From NCBI GenBank assembly GCA_016490725.1, contig JAEMHR010000003.1:434001-498000 (forward strand): a DNA stretch of 64,000 nucleotides, written 5' to 3'. A program made the translations under genes and the position numbers. Positions 19,920-32,092 of the stretch are shown here, piece by piece. Below the pieces are notes generated by a model. It was not told where the DNA came from, made no database searches, and saw nothing but the letters and a program-made list of their open reading frames with translations. This DNA comes from Amphichorda felina. Its lineage: Eukaryota; Ascomycota; Sordariomycetes; Hypocreales; Bionectriaceae. Every line of letters starts with the position of its first letter. Position 1 is the first letter of the stretch.

Positions 19920-22310
19920 TTACCAGAACGATCTCTCCCTGTTTTCTTTGAAGAGCTTCATGCGACTTTCATCGACGGCCTTTTCAGGATCTCTGCCCGC
20001 CCCCGGCTGAAACCCCTTCTCTACCATCTCCAAATGCACCTGTAATGCCGTTGCAAAGGTGTGACTCTCTCGATATCGCTCATCCCTCGGCCTTTGTCTC
20101 TCCTCCCAATGGTCAGGCTTAGCCCTGTAAAGCGGATATATGTTCTTAACCCGCGAGAGCACCGTTTCTACGGGCCTTTCCCTTTGCTGGTCGACCAGAA
20201 GCCGAGCAGTAAAGCGGAAAGCGTCGAGCTGGTAACAGTTCGTTCTGAAATTTCTCCACAGCGGAGCGCTGCCCTCCTCCGCGAGCTGCTGCAGCGTCGG
20301 GAGTCCATGGAGCCCATCACCGTGCCTTTTGTGGTTTCTCGCAAACGGTTTGATGTACTGTGGTCGATGGATCTTGCCATCGCTTAGCACCTGGATCATT
20401 GGGGCGGGTGGCACCTTGGTTTGGGTCGTCTTGAGTTTGAGGACAACATGGCCGTTCTTGGGCAGCGGCGTCTCCCGATTAAACGCTCTGCCATCGTGGT
20501 CAGGGAAGAGGGCATCTAGGCACCTCTTCTTCTCTACCAAAAGATGGTGACGTTCCTCGTCAAGGAATTGCTGCAGGAAGCAGCCCGCGCAGGCCCGGAA
20601 ATCTGGTGGGGCATCCATTCCATGGTATGTGAAAAAGTCATCCAACATCTCATACCCACAAGATGTGCAAAAATATCGGTCCTTGGCCATTTTGAAATGG
20701 TACCAGCTGTGGGAGTCTCCGTTGAAATTGTCATTGAGATGCATGCGCACGGGCATCCGGAGGTCGTATACGGCCTGCTTTCGCTCATTGTCCGGGTCCT
20801 CAACTTCCTTGATGCTTATCAACCGGTACAAGGCATCAAGAAAACACGGGAAGCCGAAAGGCATGTTAGGTATGTGAGAAAGGAAGTCTCTCAAAGCCGC
20901 CTTTTCCTCGAAGAGGACATCCAGTTCTAGAGATTGCGCCTTCATGAAGGCCTTGAGAAGAATTGTATACAGACCTCTCTGCGCAACCTCAAGGTCCAAC
21001 GGGTCCCAGGTCAGGCCGTAGGTGGCTGTCGCTGGACTATCAAAGGGCATCCCTGTCTCGAATTTGGGAAAGAAGTCGAACGCTTTGATGGCGGGATGAC
21101 CCTCGGCGGCACGGGCTTCGTTGACCTCCCCAATGAGATCCAGAAGACAAATGACATCGCCAATGTGAATCAGGGGGCAATTGTATATTCCCAGCATGGT
21201 TACTTGGGGACAGCCTCGCAAAATCACTGCAAGCAGTCGTCGGTCGAGCAGTTCTGTCTTCTCGAAATGCAGAACCTTGATGCTTTGGCGCTGCGCAAAT
21301 ATCTCCGTTACTGTTTCACTGTGAGCTTTGATCGATGAAGGTGGGAGGAGACCTACTCAATTCATGGATTCGACGTCCCAAAAACACCTGGGAGGGCTGG
21401 TACTTCTCGTCATCTTGACCCAGAACAAACTGGCGGTTGAGCCAGAAGTCATCAGGAAGATCTAAACACTCAATCATGTCAACGGTCTTAGACCCAAGCT
21501 CCTGCACGGCGGCAGCTCTTCTTGCGGGATCCTTCCCCTCCGCTATAGATGTGTAGGTGCTCCAGATCTTCGCTAGGAGATCCGTATCTCTGTCAATAGC
21601 CTCGGCCCACTAGGCTCTAGCCACGTTCCAGGAACGGGCACCGATGGGGTCCTTGTCTCGGGCTCTCAGGATGTCGCCGACGGTGCACTCTGGGTTCGCA
21701 ACGATGAATACACCACTTTTGCCTTCGTAGTGGAAGGCGCCGCTCATCATGTTCCAGATCTTCACGTTGTCGACGAGTCTACACCACATCCCGGTAGAAG
21801 TGAGCGCAAGATCTCGGGCGTTTTTCATCCCATTGGTAAAGATGTTTTCCGCAAGGCTGGTGATGTCTCCAACTGCAAGGAGGCCGGCAAGTCCATGTTT
21901 CTCGGCTGAAGCGAAGCGATTGAGATTGGCAAGCACGAACTCGGGTTGGAAGTAGAAAGAAGCCTACGGGTAAGTAATCATCAGCCTATGTGTGAATATA
22001 TGACACTGACCCAACCTACCAGTGTGAGACTTCTAGTCTTCAGCCCAATTTCACCGATGTACGTTCCTTTCTGAGGAGCCTTGGGTTTCTTCATCATGTG
22101 ATCGTGAATTACTAACCAAGAATTCAGCACTTCCTGGGGCGTCGACGAGGTGACTCGAGGGTCGAAGCCTTTTTCTTCAAGGCGCGCCGCGGACATTTGG
22201 GCCGTGTAGGTCTTATGGATTGCCTTTCTAATGGGCTGGGAGTATGGGCCAGGCCAAGATGGTTCAGGGCAGCCCTGGGGCTTTGATGTCTTGCTTTTCT
22301 TTCTAGCCAT
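19920..22310 (-). pseudogene. Fungal protein of unknown function, interrupted by an in-frame TAG
   Basis: Three exons, 22310-22020, 21963-21357 and 21310-19920, would encode 762 residues if one stop at 21612-21610 (codon 215) were read through. Splice signals are good: GTAGGT donors for both introns, acceptors CGTAG and AACAG, phases 0 and 1. The frame stays open for 490 codons before and after the TAG with coding-like composition (ARSWNVARA, stop, WAEAIDRDTDLL). The C-terminal half has two CxxC pairs (CTSCGYEMLDDFF, CAGC) that could bind zinc, and its middle has a repetitive leucine-rich character (IKVLHFEKTELLDRRLLAVILRGCPQV), perhaps LRR-like. I do not recognise the family. An upstream in-frame ATG at 22403 could add 31 residues. 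It may be a recent pseudogene, a read-through gene or a sequencing error. Confidence 0.7.
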
Positions 22311-24828
22311 GACTACAGCCAGAGATGGTGTATTATCCGAGCTCTTCAGAGGAAGCGCAGGAAGCCAAGGACAGGGGTATGTGTTCTGAACTTTGTGAGT
22401 CATATTTCATGCGATACGAGGTGGTTATGCGTGAGTTTAAAAGCCGGGATTATACGACGGCCGCGAGCGATGCCTGAGGCCTATCGGGAAACAGCGGCAG
22501 GTACCGCCGAGTGCTCCTAAGTTGGGGAAAGAGCCAGAAGACTTGAATGAATTGGTAGAACTTACATACAGACTAGAATTTTAGGTCGAAGCTGTCAGTG
22601 CCGCTACACACAAAGTATGGATGTGAAATGAAGGAGGAGGAGCAGGGGCAGGGAACACCGAATGGAGCCTCGCTTCTGAATAAAGAAAATGGGCACCAGC
22701 TAAAAGCAAGGCACCCGCTCGCACGAGCAAGTGAGTTTCGTGTGCCTAGGAGCGAAAAGCCAAGCAAGGTGTTGCGAGTGGAAGGATCAGGAAGGTTGGA
22801 ATGTGCGTTGTGGTGGTGTGTGGTGTGTAGGAGGGAAGAAGAAGCTTCATCCTGCTCAGCTGCAGATGGGTTTTATCAGCAGGCACTTGCTACGCACTGC
22901 CCATTCACTCGAGGATTTGCCTGCTGTAAGCACCTTCAACGTTGCCAACTCGAGCTGGAAGACTCAAGAATAGCAGGCAAGGTAAGTGAAGGAACCGACC
23001 TTGAGCCCACTATACCAAGTCTCTTTTCCATGCCTAACTTAGGTACGTGGTGCATGATTCCCTTCAGTTTCCTGACTCCAGATTAAATGATTTGAACTTA
23101 CCTCGCGTATCTTCGTCACACGGGCAGGTCCCACCCAGGTACTTACCTACCTAAGGTACATACTTACCAGCGTATAACTCGGGCAGGTGCGCACCATTCT
23201 TGGGGTGTCAGGTATGGGAGGACAGTATTGCATCCCTGTTGTGACTGCGAGTGTTTACCTCGGACCCTCTGTGCTCTTTGTTTGTAATCAGGTCCCCGAC
23301 CCAAGAGAGCTTGTTCTTCCATCATAATGTGTTCGTGTACCGGTCTGTTCCAGGTTTTTGACTCCCGCACAAAATCCAAATGTTCGTCCCACGTCTCCCT
23401 CTCCACTGGGATTGGTATTCTCACGTCTCTCTCCTGTACATCGCTTAGGAGAGCATGCTAGCAGCATACGAATATCTCTCCACGATCTCCAGAGCGCCCG
23501 TGAACGGTTGACAAGAATAGACAATGACTGACAGGGTCCTTACATTCGAGGATCAACCTCCATTAGGGAATAGGCACATGCGGAAAGCTGTGCTTGAATA
23601 GTAACGCACTCTTGGAGAGAGCGAGCTTTCGTTGCCCGACAACTTCGAACAAGCCATGAGGCAGCCGTGGCTTCACTTCCTGCGATGATCGATGGCTGTC
23701 TTCGCCCCTTCCTCCGCTAGACACTAAAGGATTCCTGCTGAGTTGAGTAAAAATGGGAGTATAGCCATTAAAACTCTCGGGATCTCACGCAGACGGTCTT
23801 CCCTCCCTCGTCAGTCCCAGATACAGAGCGAAGCTGTCAAGTTGCGGGCCTGGTTTCTCGAAGTCTTGCAATAAATCGGGCGCACGGAAAGCAAGAACAG
23901 TACAGACGAACCGAAAGAACCAATGCCGACTCCAAGCACAAGTGTAATCGCCTACACATAGCGACACTTCTATCCATGGCCTAGGTCGCCACATTCCCAG
24001 CACAAACACAGTCGAGACTATGGAGTCCCAGTACCTGCGTATAACTTCGAGTTTAATGTCTCGTTGGCCAAATTCAGCATAAGTGGCACAAGCTATATGA
24101 CGTGCGCCACGTACCTGCGCAAGGGAGAACATCCACCCTCCATCCCCGAGACGCCAATGGGCCCAGATGTTGACATCCCTCGGGGACTCGGCTAGGAGCA
24201 GTCACGGACCACCAATACACAGGATGGGCTACTTCAAGATGGATCGTGGGGGCCAGGACTATTTGCTGGATGGCCGCCCAGAACTTTCCGGAGGACCATC
24301 TTGAAGGCTATTTTTGTGTGATGCACACGAAGGAGCACGAGACTGATGGTGGTGTGGATGGCTTCAAAACATTGGGGATGCTTGAGGAGACCTGCTGGCC
24401 ATGAATACATGTATGATTGGCCCTCATAGCCAGCGACACATGGCTGCCAGTCAATCCTGGGGTTAATACTTCATACCATCTCTCTAATAGAGACGGCACC
24501 TTGTCTTGCCTTTTGGTGGACGCTAGGCAATCATGGTTTTCGGCGGTGCAGCCAGGGAGCACTCTATCCCAAGCCAGGGCTCATGCGAGGGGGGACGCGG
24601 AATTCGAAAGCGAGAAGCTTCGCCTACGCCCCGTGATTGGACGGGAGCTGAGAGGCGGCGACCACGAGAGCATGCGCTGTGACATCAACTGCAATAGAAC
24701 CTGGATGCGTCGATGGGGCGGCTGGTTTGGGTTGCATTGAGATGGAAAAGTTGATGCGAGAGCGGTACCAGTGATGGCGTCGCGGGGGACATATACGGAT
24801 ACTACTCACATCACCAGTCGCTCCCACT

Positions 24829-26663
24829 TACGAGTACTCGTAGACGCCACAGGACATTATCTCGTTGGACCGGCGTGTCTCAATGCCACTCTCTCGCAAG
24901 CCGGGATTGCGAGTACATTGGTGATCTGCGGGCCAGTGCCTCCCTAGGTCCCGGACAGTCCCCAACGTCTTCCGCTCTGGTGATGAAGGCGGCATTGCAG
25001 CGGTCGGATGGAGGCAAGGAGGATCCATGGGTTTTGCTGACGAGTCGCGTCCCGAGACTCTCCTGGCGTCCGAGACGCTCGGCGTCGGAGTCGACGAATT
25101 GCGATCCTGCTACGGAGTACTCGTCTGTTGCCCACTGGAAAGTAGTCCTCAGCATCGTCGAGAAGACGAACTTGTCGACATCTGCCAGAGATCACATGGC
25201 TGCCATTGTCCTCAGCATCTCATGTACGAGTACGAGTACTACCCCTGAGGCGCCTCGTGAGGATCGGCAGAGGAAAAACAAAAAGACATGAACCTCGTCC
25301 CAACGATGGCCGAGGAAACACAAGAGTTCAGAATCATGTCTCTTGGTCCTGGACTCCTGAACTCCTGGACTCCTGCTGTTCCACTCTGGTGCCCGGGGCG
25401 TGAAGGCAGGGCACGGCAGGGTACTCGTAATACTACTCCGTTCAACAGACCATGGCAGGATGGACTCGGCGACTCGCAAATGATTGACAGCCGTTACGGA
25501 CGTGGGTGGGACCAAGGGTGGACAGGGTTGCGGCAGCCAAGCCCGGCTGGAGTGATGCGATGGGTCCTGTGGATCACGATTGATTGCTTGATGTATCTGC
25601 ACGGGGCCACACGGGCAGCCGCCGGCCGGAACGGCATCTCAGCGGGTAGGGTCAATGTACTCGTACCCATCACCTATTATTACTCGTTCACGATGCCTGT
25701 GACAGGCCACGGCGCCACAGGCTCAGCACCGCGACACAAAATTGCGAACAGCCGGCGCGAAGGCTACGGCTGTCGGGTCCAGACCTCCAGAGGAAGAGGC
25801 CATCGCCAAGTGCCGACCTGGGACAGCACTCTGCACCTGATACGATTTTTACATACGAATACATGTTAGTACGTACCAGCGAGTTTCAACCCGGACAAGG
25901 AGCACCATCAAGTTCAAACAGGAAATCTCCCGAGGCCCCCTCCCAGGGTTGCCGTCGACCCTTTTTATTACCCTGCCCTCTGCTCGAAGCCTCCGACCTC
26001 CAGGCTCGGCCCCCCGCGATGTCTCAGACACGTCAAGGGGAAATGATAAGACATCCATCCCAATTTGCTCATGAGCAACCTGCCCGGCCGAGAGGGAAAA
26101 AAAAGCCAGACACGCAGGCACTGGAGGTTTGACTTGGTACTATGGTAACATGTACGAGTATTACTCGTACATAGTTATTATGAAGCAGAAAAGTGTGAAC
26201 GCCCGCACGCACATGCACATGCACATGCATGGCACGAACGCCATCAAGCTCCTGCTAATGCTGCTGTGCTCCATTGTTGATGCTTGCACTAAAGCACGAG
26301 TCACATGGACGGTAAACCCACCGTGATTAGCCTCCATTTGTGCATGGGCGGGCATCTGGAGTGTCTGTTTGCGTCGCAACCTTCCAGTTAAAATCTGGAT
26401 TGGGAGGAGGAGGAGCGAGGAGGAGTGAGGTGGTGTGATAAGTACGGCGGTGTGAGAGTGTTGCAAAGGTGCAATTACATACTGAACACAGTACCTACTC
26501 GTAGTACGAGGAGGGTGGTGAAGGATCGCGGAGCTGCTACTACCCTCTTCTGCAGCTCTCCTGAACATCGGGGAAAGGATCGCGATGTTGGCAACGAGAC
26601 GCCAGCGCGATGCAACGTGCTTGCTATTAGCCTCCTGCCACAAGTCGCAACCGCCTACTCGTA
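24829..26663. repeat. Cluster of TACGAGTA/TACTCGTA palindromic motifs
   Basis: At least ten copies by eye of the 8-mer TACGAGTA or its complement within 1.84 kb. They start near 24829, 24835, 25225, 25231, 25422, 25658, 26151, 26164, 26496 and 26656. They include a perfect 14-bp palindrome (24829-24842) and a palindrome with two 10-nt arms around one base (26151-26171). Other copies occur singly at 9157, 38031, 38477 and 38783. Function is unknown. Confidence 0.7.
26151..26171. repeat. Perfect inverted repeat, 10-nt arms, 1-nt centre
   Basis: Arm TGTACGAGTA, one T, then the exact reverse complement TACTCGTACA. It is part of the TACGAGTA cluster and could be a dimeric DNA-binding site or a cruciform. 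Confidence 0.85.
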
Positions 26664-27004
26664 CGGCCTGCCACGGAGCAATGACAAACGGGCGGCCAGA
26701 TGGAAATGAATCAAGGCCATTGTGGCCAGGGAAAAAAAGACGACGACCCTGGCAGCGAAGCAATGGGGCAGACTGGGACTTGGCAGTGGTGGGCCACCCC
26801 CATCCGTGATCATCGGCTTACAGTGCAATATACAACTTAGCGTCGTGGCGCCATCTGCCCACTTGTGGATGGCTCGAATCTCGATAGTCGCCCTTGACTG
26901 CTTCAGCCTTCAGGATCCAGGAGCCCTTTTGGCCTCCCTTTATGGCCAGGGAGCCGAGACAGCAGGAGGGAAATGGGGGAGTGAGGAACACCTACGAGGG
27001 GCAG

Positions 27005-27007
<3 letters not shown>

Positions 27008-27036
<29 letters not shown>
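27008..27036 (+). repeat. Homopolymer run of 29 A
   Basis: Uninterrupted run of 29 A in otherwise GC-balanced sequence. No retroelement coding sequence or target-site duplication is evident around it. Confidence 0.9.
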
Positions 27037-27040
<4 letters not shown>

Positions 27041-28929
27041 GACTGGGTGCACCTTGGGTTGCTGGACGAAACCCACTGGCCTGCATCCGATTGTTGGCAT
27101 TGGATGTCGGTACTTGGGACGAGGTCACTCTGTCACTCTGTCGCTCTCCACCGGCGTGCAGGGGATGTGCAGGCTTGCATTTTCAGTTTTCGCAGACGAC
27201 TCGAGGCGGCCACAGGCATCAAGAAAAAGGCTGGTTGCTGGAGGGCTGGAAGCAGTCGACATAGTACGGCACCACGACAAGGCAAGCCAACCAAGGCAAG
27301 CGGCATGACGTCCCCTCCCTCCCTTGAGAGTCGCACCATCGAGGTCACGAGAGGTTTGACGAATAGGGGAGAAGTCGTGCAAGCTACCCCCTCCAGCCCC
27401 TCCCACGAGTGTGGTCTGGTCTCCAGTGCCCTGCAGTGCCCTGTGGTGCTCCTTGTGCGACCTCTCGAGCGCAGTGGTTTGTTCGTCGAGGGCGTCGAGA
27501 CTATTGTGGGCAACATGCGACGATGAGACGTCGGAAGAGCATCGTCGCAGAATCAGAATCTACTTGTAATTAAAATTAAAAGGGTCCATGTGCCCGTGGT
27601 AGGAATCTGTTACATGGTATCCGTACTCCGTAGTAGTACTAGTAGTACGATATTAACGTCTGGGGCCCTCTGAAGCCTGGGCAAACACGCACTGCCGTCG
27701 TTCGGTTCGGCGGGACTACCGCAGCGCTAAGACGTGGCCCAGTCACCCAGTGACCCAGAATCACCCAATATCGCAGCCCAGGCGGTGGAGTCGACGCCTG
27801 ACAGAATAAGAGGGCCACTGCTGGGTCAGCCTCGATGACTCTTACATGCTCCGTACATGGTAACGGCCACGAGGGAGCGCACGGCCGGTTGAGACGGTTG
27901 AGGCAGCGCAACAGGAATCACAATGTGCTCGCAGCAAGGCATCCTCCGACATCCTATCAAGCCACTGTCGGAAGGACGAGACACAAGGGCCCGTCACCAC
28001 AGACAATCTACCTCTGGAACCTCAGATGTGCCGCTGTTGTCCACGACGGCCACGAATACGGATCGCTGGACGCCTGTTTTTGGCCAGCCGCTAGCGCTGG
28101 GGCCGCAAATTTCAGGCCCACTCGCTTAATGCGAGCACGGGCCATGACCACCCCCAAAATGCAACTTCTTTTTTTTTCCCTCCAACTTTGCTGCCCAGTA
28201 AGGGGAGCTTGGACCACCTGCGGCGCTCTTGGCATCGGTGAGCTTCACTTCACTTCACCTCCAGCTCCCGACGCTGGCGCTGATGGGGATGCTTATTGAG
28301 AGGCCGGAAGGCCAGGCTGGGGCGTATCTCTCAGCCCATGGACACGCGCATATTCTTACATACCTGGTAGAAGAGCATAATTGCCAGAATAGCTCCCTCC
28401 AGGTGTATCCGTAAGCTACAGGTACCTACCCAGGACGCAGGCTGGAGAGACAGAGATATGTACGAATAAATTAGAGACACCACCCACCTCGACCCCGGCC
28501 AGATGTCCCAGCAAAGGCCACCATGAGATGCCGAACAAGGAGCACAACGCCCTGGGTGACCACAGTGAGTCCAGTGACCACTAACCATTGCCACTGGCCA
28601 GCCTCCCTCCCTCCCGCTCCCTCCTCCTTCCTGCTGGTCGCTCTTATTGGTGCCACCCCCCAGTCGAGCCAGTCAGGTCAGTCAGGCCAGCCAGGCCAGC
28701 CAGGCCAGCCAGCTTGCCAACCAGTCAACGCCGGTCAACCACTCCCGTCCACCAGCCCAAGGCCCAGAGTCATCAAACTGGCCCCCCGAAACGGGCACGA
28801 ATCCGGCCTGGAGCCAATGGCCGGAGCCCATTTCCACTGTAAGCCCTGGAGCCATCTGCCAGCCCATCTCCCAGGTTGCCAGGAGTCCCAGCACGCAGCA
28901 AATAAATAAGCAATCTACCCAGTGACCCC

Positions 28930-28976
28930 CTTTCCACTCCTTCCTCTTCCCTCTCTCTCTCTCTCTCCCTCTTCCG
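28930..28976 (+). promoter_or_regulatory. Pyrimidine (CT) tract upstream of the PH-domain gene
   Basis: Long C/T-rich tract including a CTCTCTCT run about 160-205 bp before the start codon. Such tracts are typical of promoters or leaders of strongly expressed filamentous-fungal genes. Confidence 0.6.
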
Positions 28977-29134
28977 TACGTCTCGTGCTCCCACGCATAC
29001 AAACCCCCCATCTCCATCCACGGCCTTTTTTCTGGATCCGTTTCCTTTTTTTCTTTAATACCCTTTGCTGCTTCTTGTGATACCCAAACAACCTTGAGAT
29101 ACCCCCCCGTTTCTTTCCACAACACACATCCACA

Positions 29135-30843
29135 ATGGCCGAGGAACAGAAGACCGTCGACGTCCCCAAGGCTGAGGAGACTCCCGCTCCCGCCGTCGAG
29201 ACCCCCAAGGAGGAGGCCCCCGCCGCTGAGGAGCCCAAGACCGAGGAGCCTGCCGCCGCCGAGGACAAGCCTGCTGAGGACAAGCCTGCCGAGGAGGCCA
29301 AGACCGAGGAGAAGGAAGAGGCCAAGCCCATCGAGGAGGGCCTGCTTGGCCACAAGGCCCAGGGTGCCAGCTTCCCCAAGTGAGTAGTCACCCCAGAAAC
29401 TTGCAAGCTTGGCGCCTACGAGACAAGGAGCTAATCAGCATGCCCCCAGGAACTTCATTCCTAGCAAGGAGTTCTTCTTCTTCGGCGCTGATGCCTACGA
29501 GCCTAAGGCTCTGGCTGGCTATCTCAAGAACGAGAAGGCCATCGCCACCTACCACGCCAACGTCGCCTGGGCTTCCGAGACCGGCAAGGGTCTTCTCTTC
29601 ATCGGCGACAAGAAGGCCCCCACTGGCATCATTAACCTCGTAAGTAGCCGCTTCGCGCCTTCTGAGCAACCCGCACAGTCGTTAACAGCAGCCTCAGTCT
29701 GATGCCAGCGAGCCCGAGACCGATGGCTCCCACAAGTTCACCCTGACCTCCAAGGGCAACAAGCACAGCTTCAAGGCTGCCTCCGCCGCTGATCGCGACA
29801 ACTGGGTCGCCCAGCTGAAGCTCAAGATCGCCGAGGCCAAGGAGCTGGCCCCCACCGTCACCGAGTCTGAGACCTACAAGGCGACCCTCGAGAGCTTCAA
29901 GCCCGCCCCCAAGAAGGAGGAGAAGGCCGAGGAGGCCCCTAAGGAGGAGGCCAAGCCCGAGGAGGAGGCCGCCAAGACTGAGGAGGCTCCCAAGGAGGAG
30001 GCTGCCAAGACTGAGGAGGACAAGGCTGAGTCCCCCAAGCCCCTCAAGAGCAAGCGTGCTTCCTTCTTCGGCTTCATGAACAAGAAGGAGGAGCCCAAGG
30101 AGGCCAAGGAGGAGCCCAAGGCTGAGGAGGTCAAGCCCGAGGAGGCTGAGGCTGCCAAGCCCGCTGAGGAGCCCAAGGCTTCTGAGGAGGCTAAGCCCGA
30201 GGAGGAGGCCGCCAAGTCCGAGGACAAGCCTGCTGAGGAGGAGAAGCCCGTCGAGACCCCCAAGGACAAGGCCTCCAAGCGCGCTAGCTTCTTCGGTGGC
30301 ATTCTGTCCAAGAAGGAGAAGAAGGCCGTCGAGGCCAAGTCTGAGGCCGCTGAGGCTCCCAAGGAGGGCGAGGCTGCTCCCGCCACTGAATCTGCCCCTG
30401 TTATCCCCCCTGTCGAGGCCACCACTCCCCTCGCCGTCGACGTCGACAACTCCACCCCTGCCCCCGCTGAGGCTGAGGCCCCCGCCGCCACCAACGGCGA
30501 GACCAAGAAGGAGGTGAAGGAGAAGCGCAAGTCTTCTCTCCCCTTCGGCATTGGCAAGCGTGAGAAGTCCCCTGCTCCCGCTGAGGGCGAGGAGAAGCTC
30601 TCCAAGAGCCCCTTCTCCAAGCTCCGTGCTACGATCAAGGGCAAGGGCGCTGCCAAGGCCGAGGACAAGCCCGCTGAGGAGACTCCCAAGGAGGAGGCCA
30701 AGGAGGCCGAGGCCGCTGAGGAGCCCAAGGCTGAGGAGCCCGCCAAGGAGGCTGCCGTCGAGGAGGCTGCCAAGGAGGAGCCTACTGAGTCCAAGCCCGA
30801 GGCCGTGGCCACCACCACTCCCGCCGTCACTGCTGCCGCTTAG
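29135..30843 (+). CDS. PH-domain protein of the Meu6 type, Glu/Lys/Ala-rich
   Basis: Predicted 526-residue protein with a pleckstrin-homology domain at about residues 80-195 (FIPSKEFFFFGADAYEP, LLFIGDKK, KFTLTSKGNKHSFKAASAADRDNWVAQLKLKI). It resembles fission-yeast Meu6, a meiotically induced PH protein. The domain is flanked by long Glu/Pro/Ala/Lys low-complexity tails. Exons are 29135-29379, 29450-29639 and 29698-30843. The C-terminal tail carries two copies of SKRASFFG (about residues 282 and 367) and a related basic KRKSSLPFG segment, which look like repeated linear motifs or RxxS-type kinase sites. Codon use is highly biased (GAG, AAG, GCC), and with the CT-rich promoter this suggests strong expression. 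PH domains usually bind phosphoinositides or proteins; the actual ligand is unknown. Confidence 0.88.
29380..29449 (+). other. Intron 1 of the PH-domain gene
   Basis: Intron of 70 bp with GTGAGT donor, GCTAATC branch and CCCAG acceptor, phase 2. Confidence 0.9.
29640..29697 (+). other. Intron 2 of the PH-domain gene
   Basis: Intron of 58 bp with GTAAGT donor, GTTAAC branch and CTCAG acceptor, phase 0. It lies within the PH domain. Confidence 0.9.
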
Positions 30844-32092
30844 AGAGCGAGCCGCAATTGACAGGCTATGACTTCAAGAAAATCACGGCAACAATCCACA
30901 AAAAAAAAAGCAAGCCAAACAAACCAAAAACCAGAAAAAAAAAGACGTCCGCACGCATGAAAGGGTCGGGAATGGAAGGAAGGTTTCTGCATTTCTTCAC
31001 ATGATACCAAGATACCCTGTCAAGACTGCTTTCACACTGATACCAATTTCCATAGCTGCTTGTTACGCAAACGATCTACGGATCGCGGAGGGTTTTGGTG
31101 GCCGCGGTGGTTTACACGACCAAAGTCAGCAGAGGATAAAAACCCTACCTTGCTCTAGTGTTTTTACTGCATTCGTTCTGTTTACTGTCTGATACCCGGT
31201 GGAGGGGAAGAAGAGATTACCTAATAATACCTAATACAACTGTTGCGTGTAATACCTGGTTTACCTCTAGGCTGTGAAATTTACTCTTATGTGTTATTTC
31301 ATGTCTGTTTTATTCATAGCCTGTATCCGTACCTCGGCTCAATATAGTCCCCTACCCTGCTGCTAGTAGTTGTGACATGGTCGATGGCAAAAGAGAACTG
31401 AGAAAAGTCGTATCCAATGTAAATAACAGCTCTTTCTACCTAATCAATTAAGGTAACATATACTAATTGAGATTTTGTAATTTGGTTTGCTTGAAATCCA
31501 ATTATGTGTCTCCGTGATGTCCTCAAATTTTTAAGTATGTATGTAGTACGAATGTGGTATTATATAATAACACACCGTTACAGTTTGAACCAGCCAAGCT
31601 GCCATCGGTTGCTATCCCTGAGCCTGAGATCACATTGCAAAAGAACCGCTGCACTATATCATATCATCCCATAGTATTCATCCGCTCGTATGCCTCGTTC
31701 TAGACAGACATGTTCTATCATGCTGTACACGCTTGAAATCGATCTGTTCAACCCATCAATGCTTGATCGCTCCGCATATGCCCAAAATGATAATGGTGCA
31801 TGAGCAAACAGACACCAAGGGCGACATTGAAATAAATAGAAATTTCTCGAAAGAAAATAAAGCCACTCCGTGTGGCTCGGGTATATGTCCTCACGACCCC
31901 ATGCTTTTGCACCCCCATTAAATCCAATAATAGCATAACCGACGCCAGCGATCCAAGGTCGCATCTTTATAACGTCAAATGGATCTGTCCTATCTCTCGG
32001 GTAGTTTCCAAGAGAAGCAAAGAGACGCGAGGGTTTTTTTTTAAGGGGCCTTCGAGATATTGCGCCCTTTGTTTTGGCCCATCTTTGTCCTC
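30844..32092. other. Intergenic, convergent 3' ends, AT-rich
   Basis: About 1.25 kb of AT-rich sequence between the PH-domain and histidine-kinase genes. It contains A-rich 3'-UTR-like sequence near 30900-30945 and no supported gene. Confidence 0.55.

Larger units (their letters stand above)
22311..29134. other. Gene-poor region of 6.8 kb
   Basis: No convincing protein gene, tRNA or rRNA was found here. Open frames up to about 210 codons exist but look random: no domains, no consistent third-position bias and no splice-linked partners. Contents noted separately are the TACGAGTA cluster (24.8-26.7 kb), a 29-nt A run and the pyrimidine-rich promoter of the PH-domain gene. A noncoding RNA gene cannot be excluded. 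Confidence 0.5.

Noticed and set aside
25288..25869. 193-codon plus-strand open frame
   Set aside because: It crosses the TACGAGTA motif cluster and several overlapping frames of equal quality, with no protein-like features.
28682..29406. Minus-strand frames opposite the PH-domain gene start (Leu/Gly/Ser-rich)
   Set aside because: Antisense shadows of the Glu/Lys/Ala-rich coding sequence and of the CT tract.
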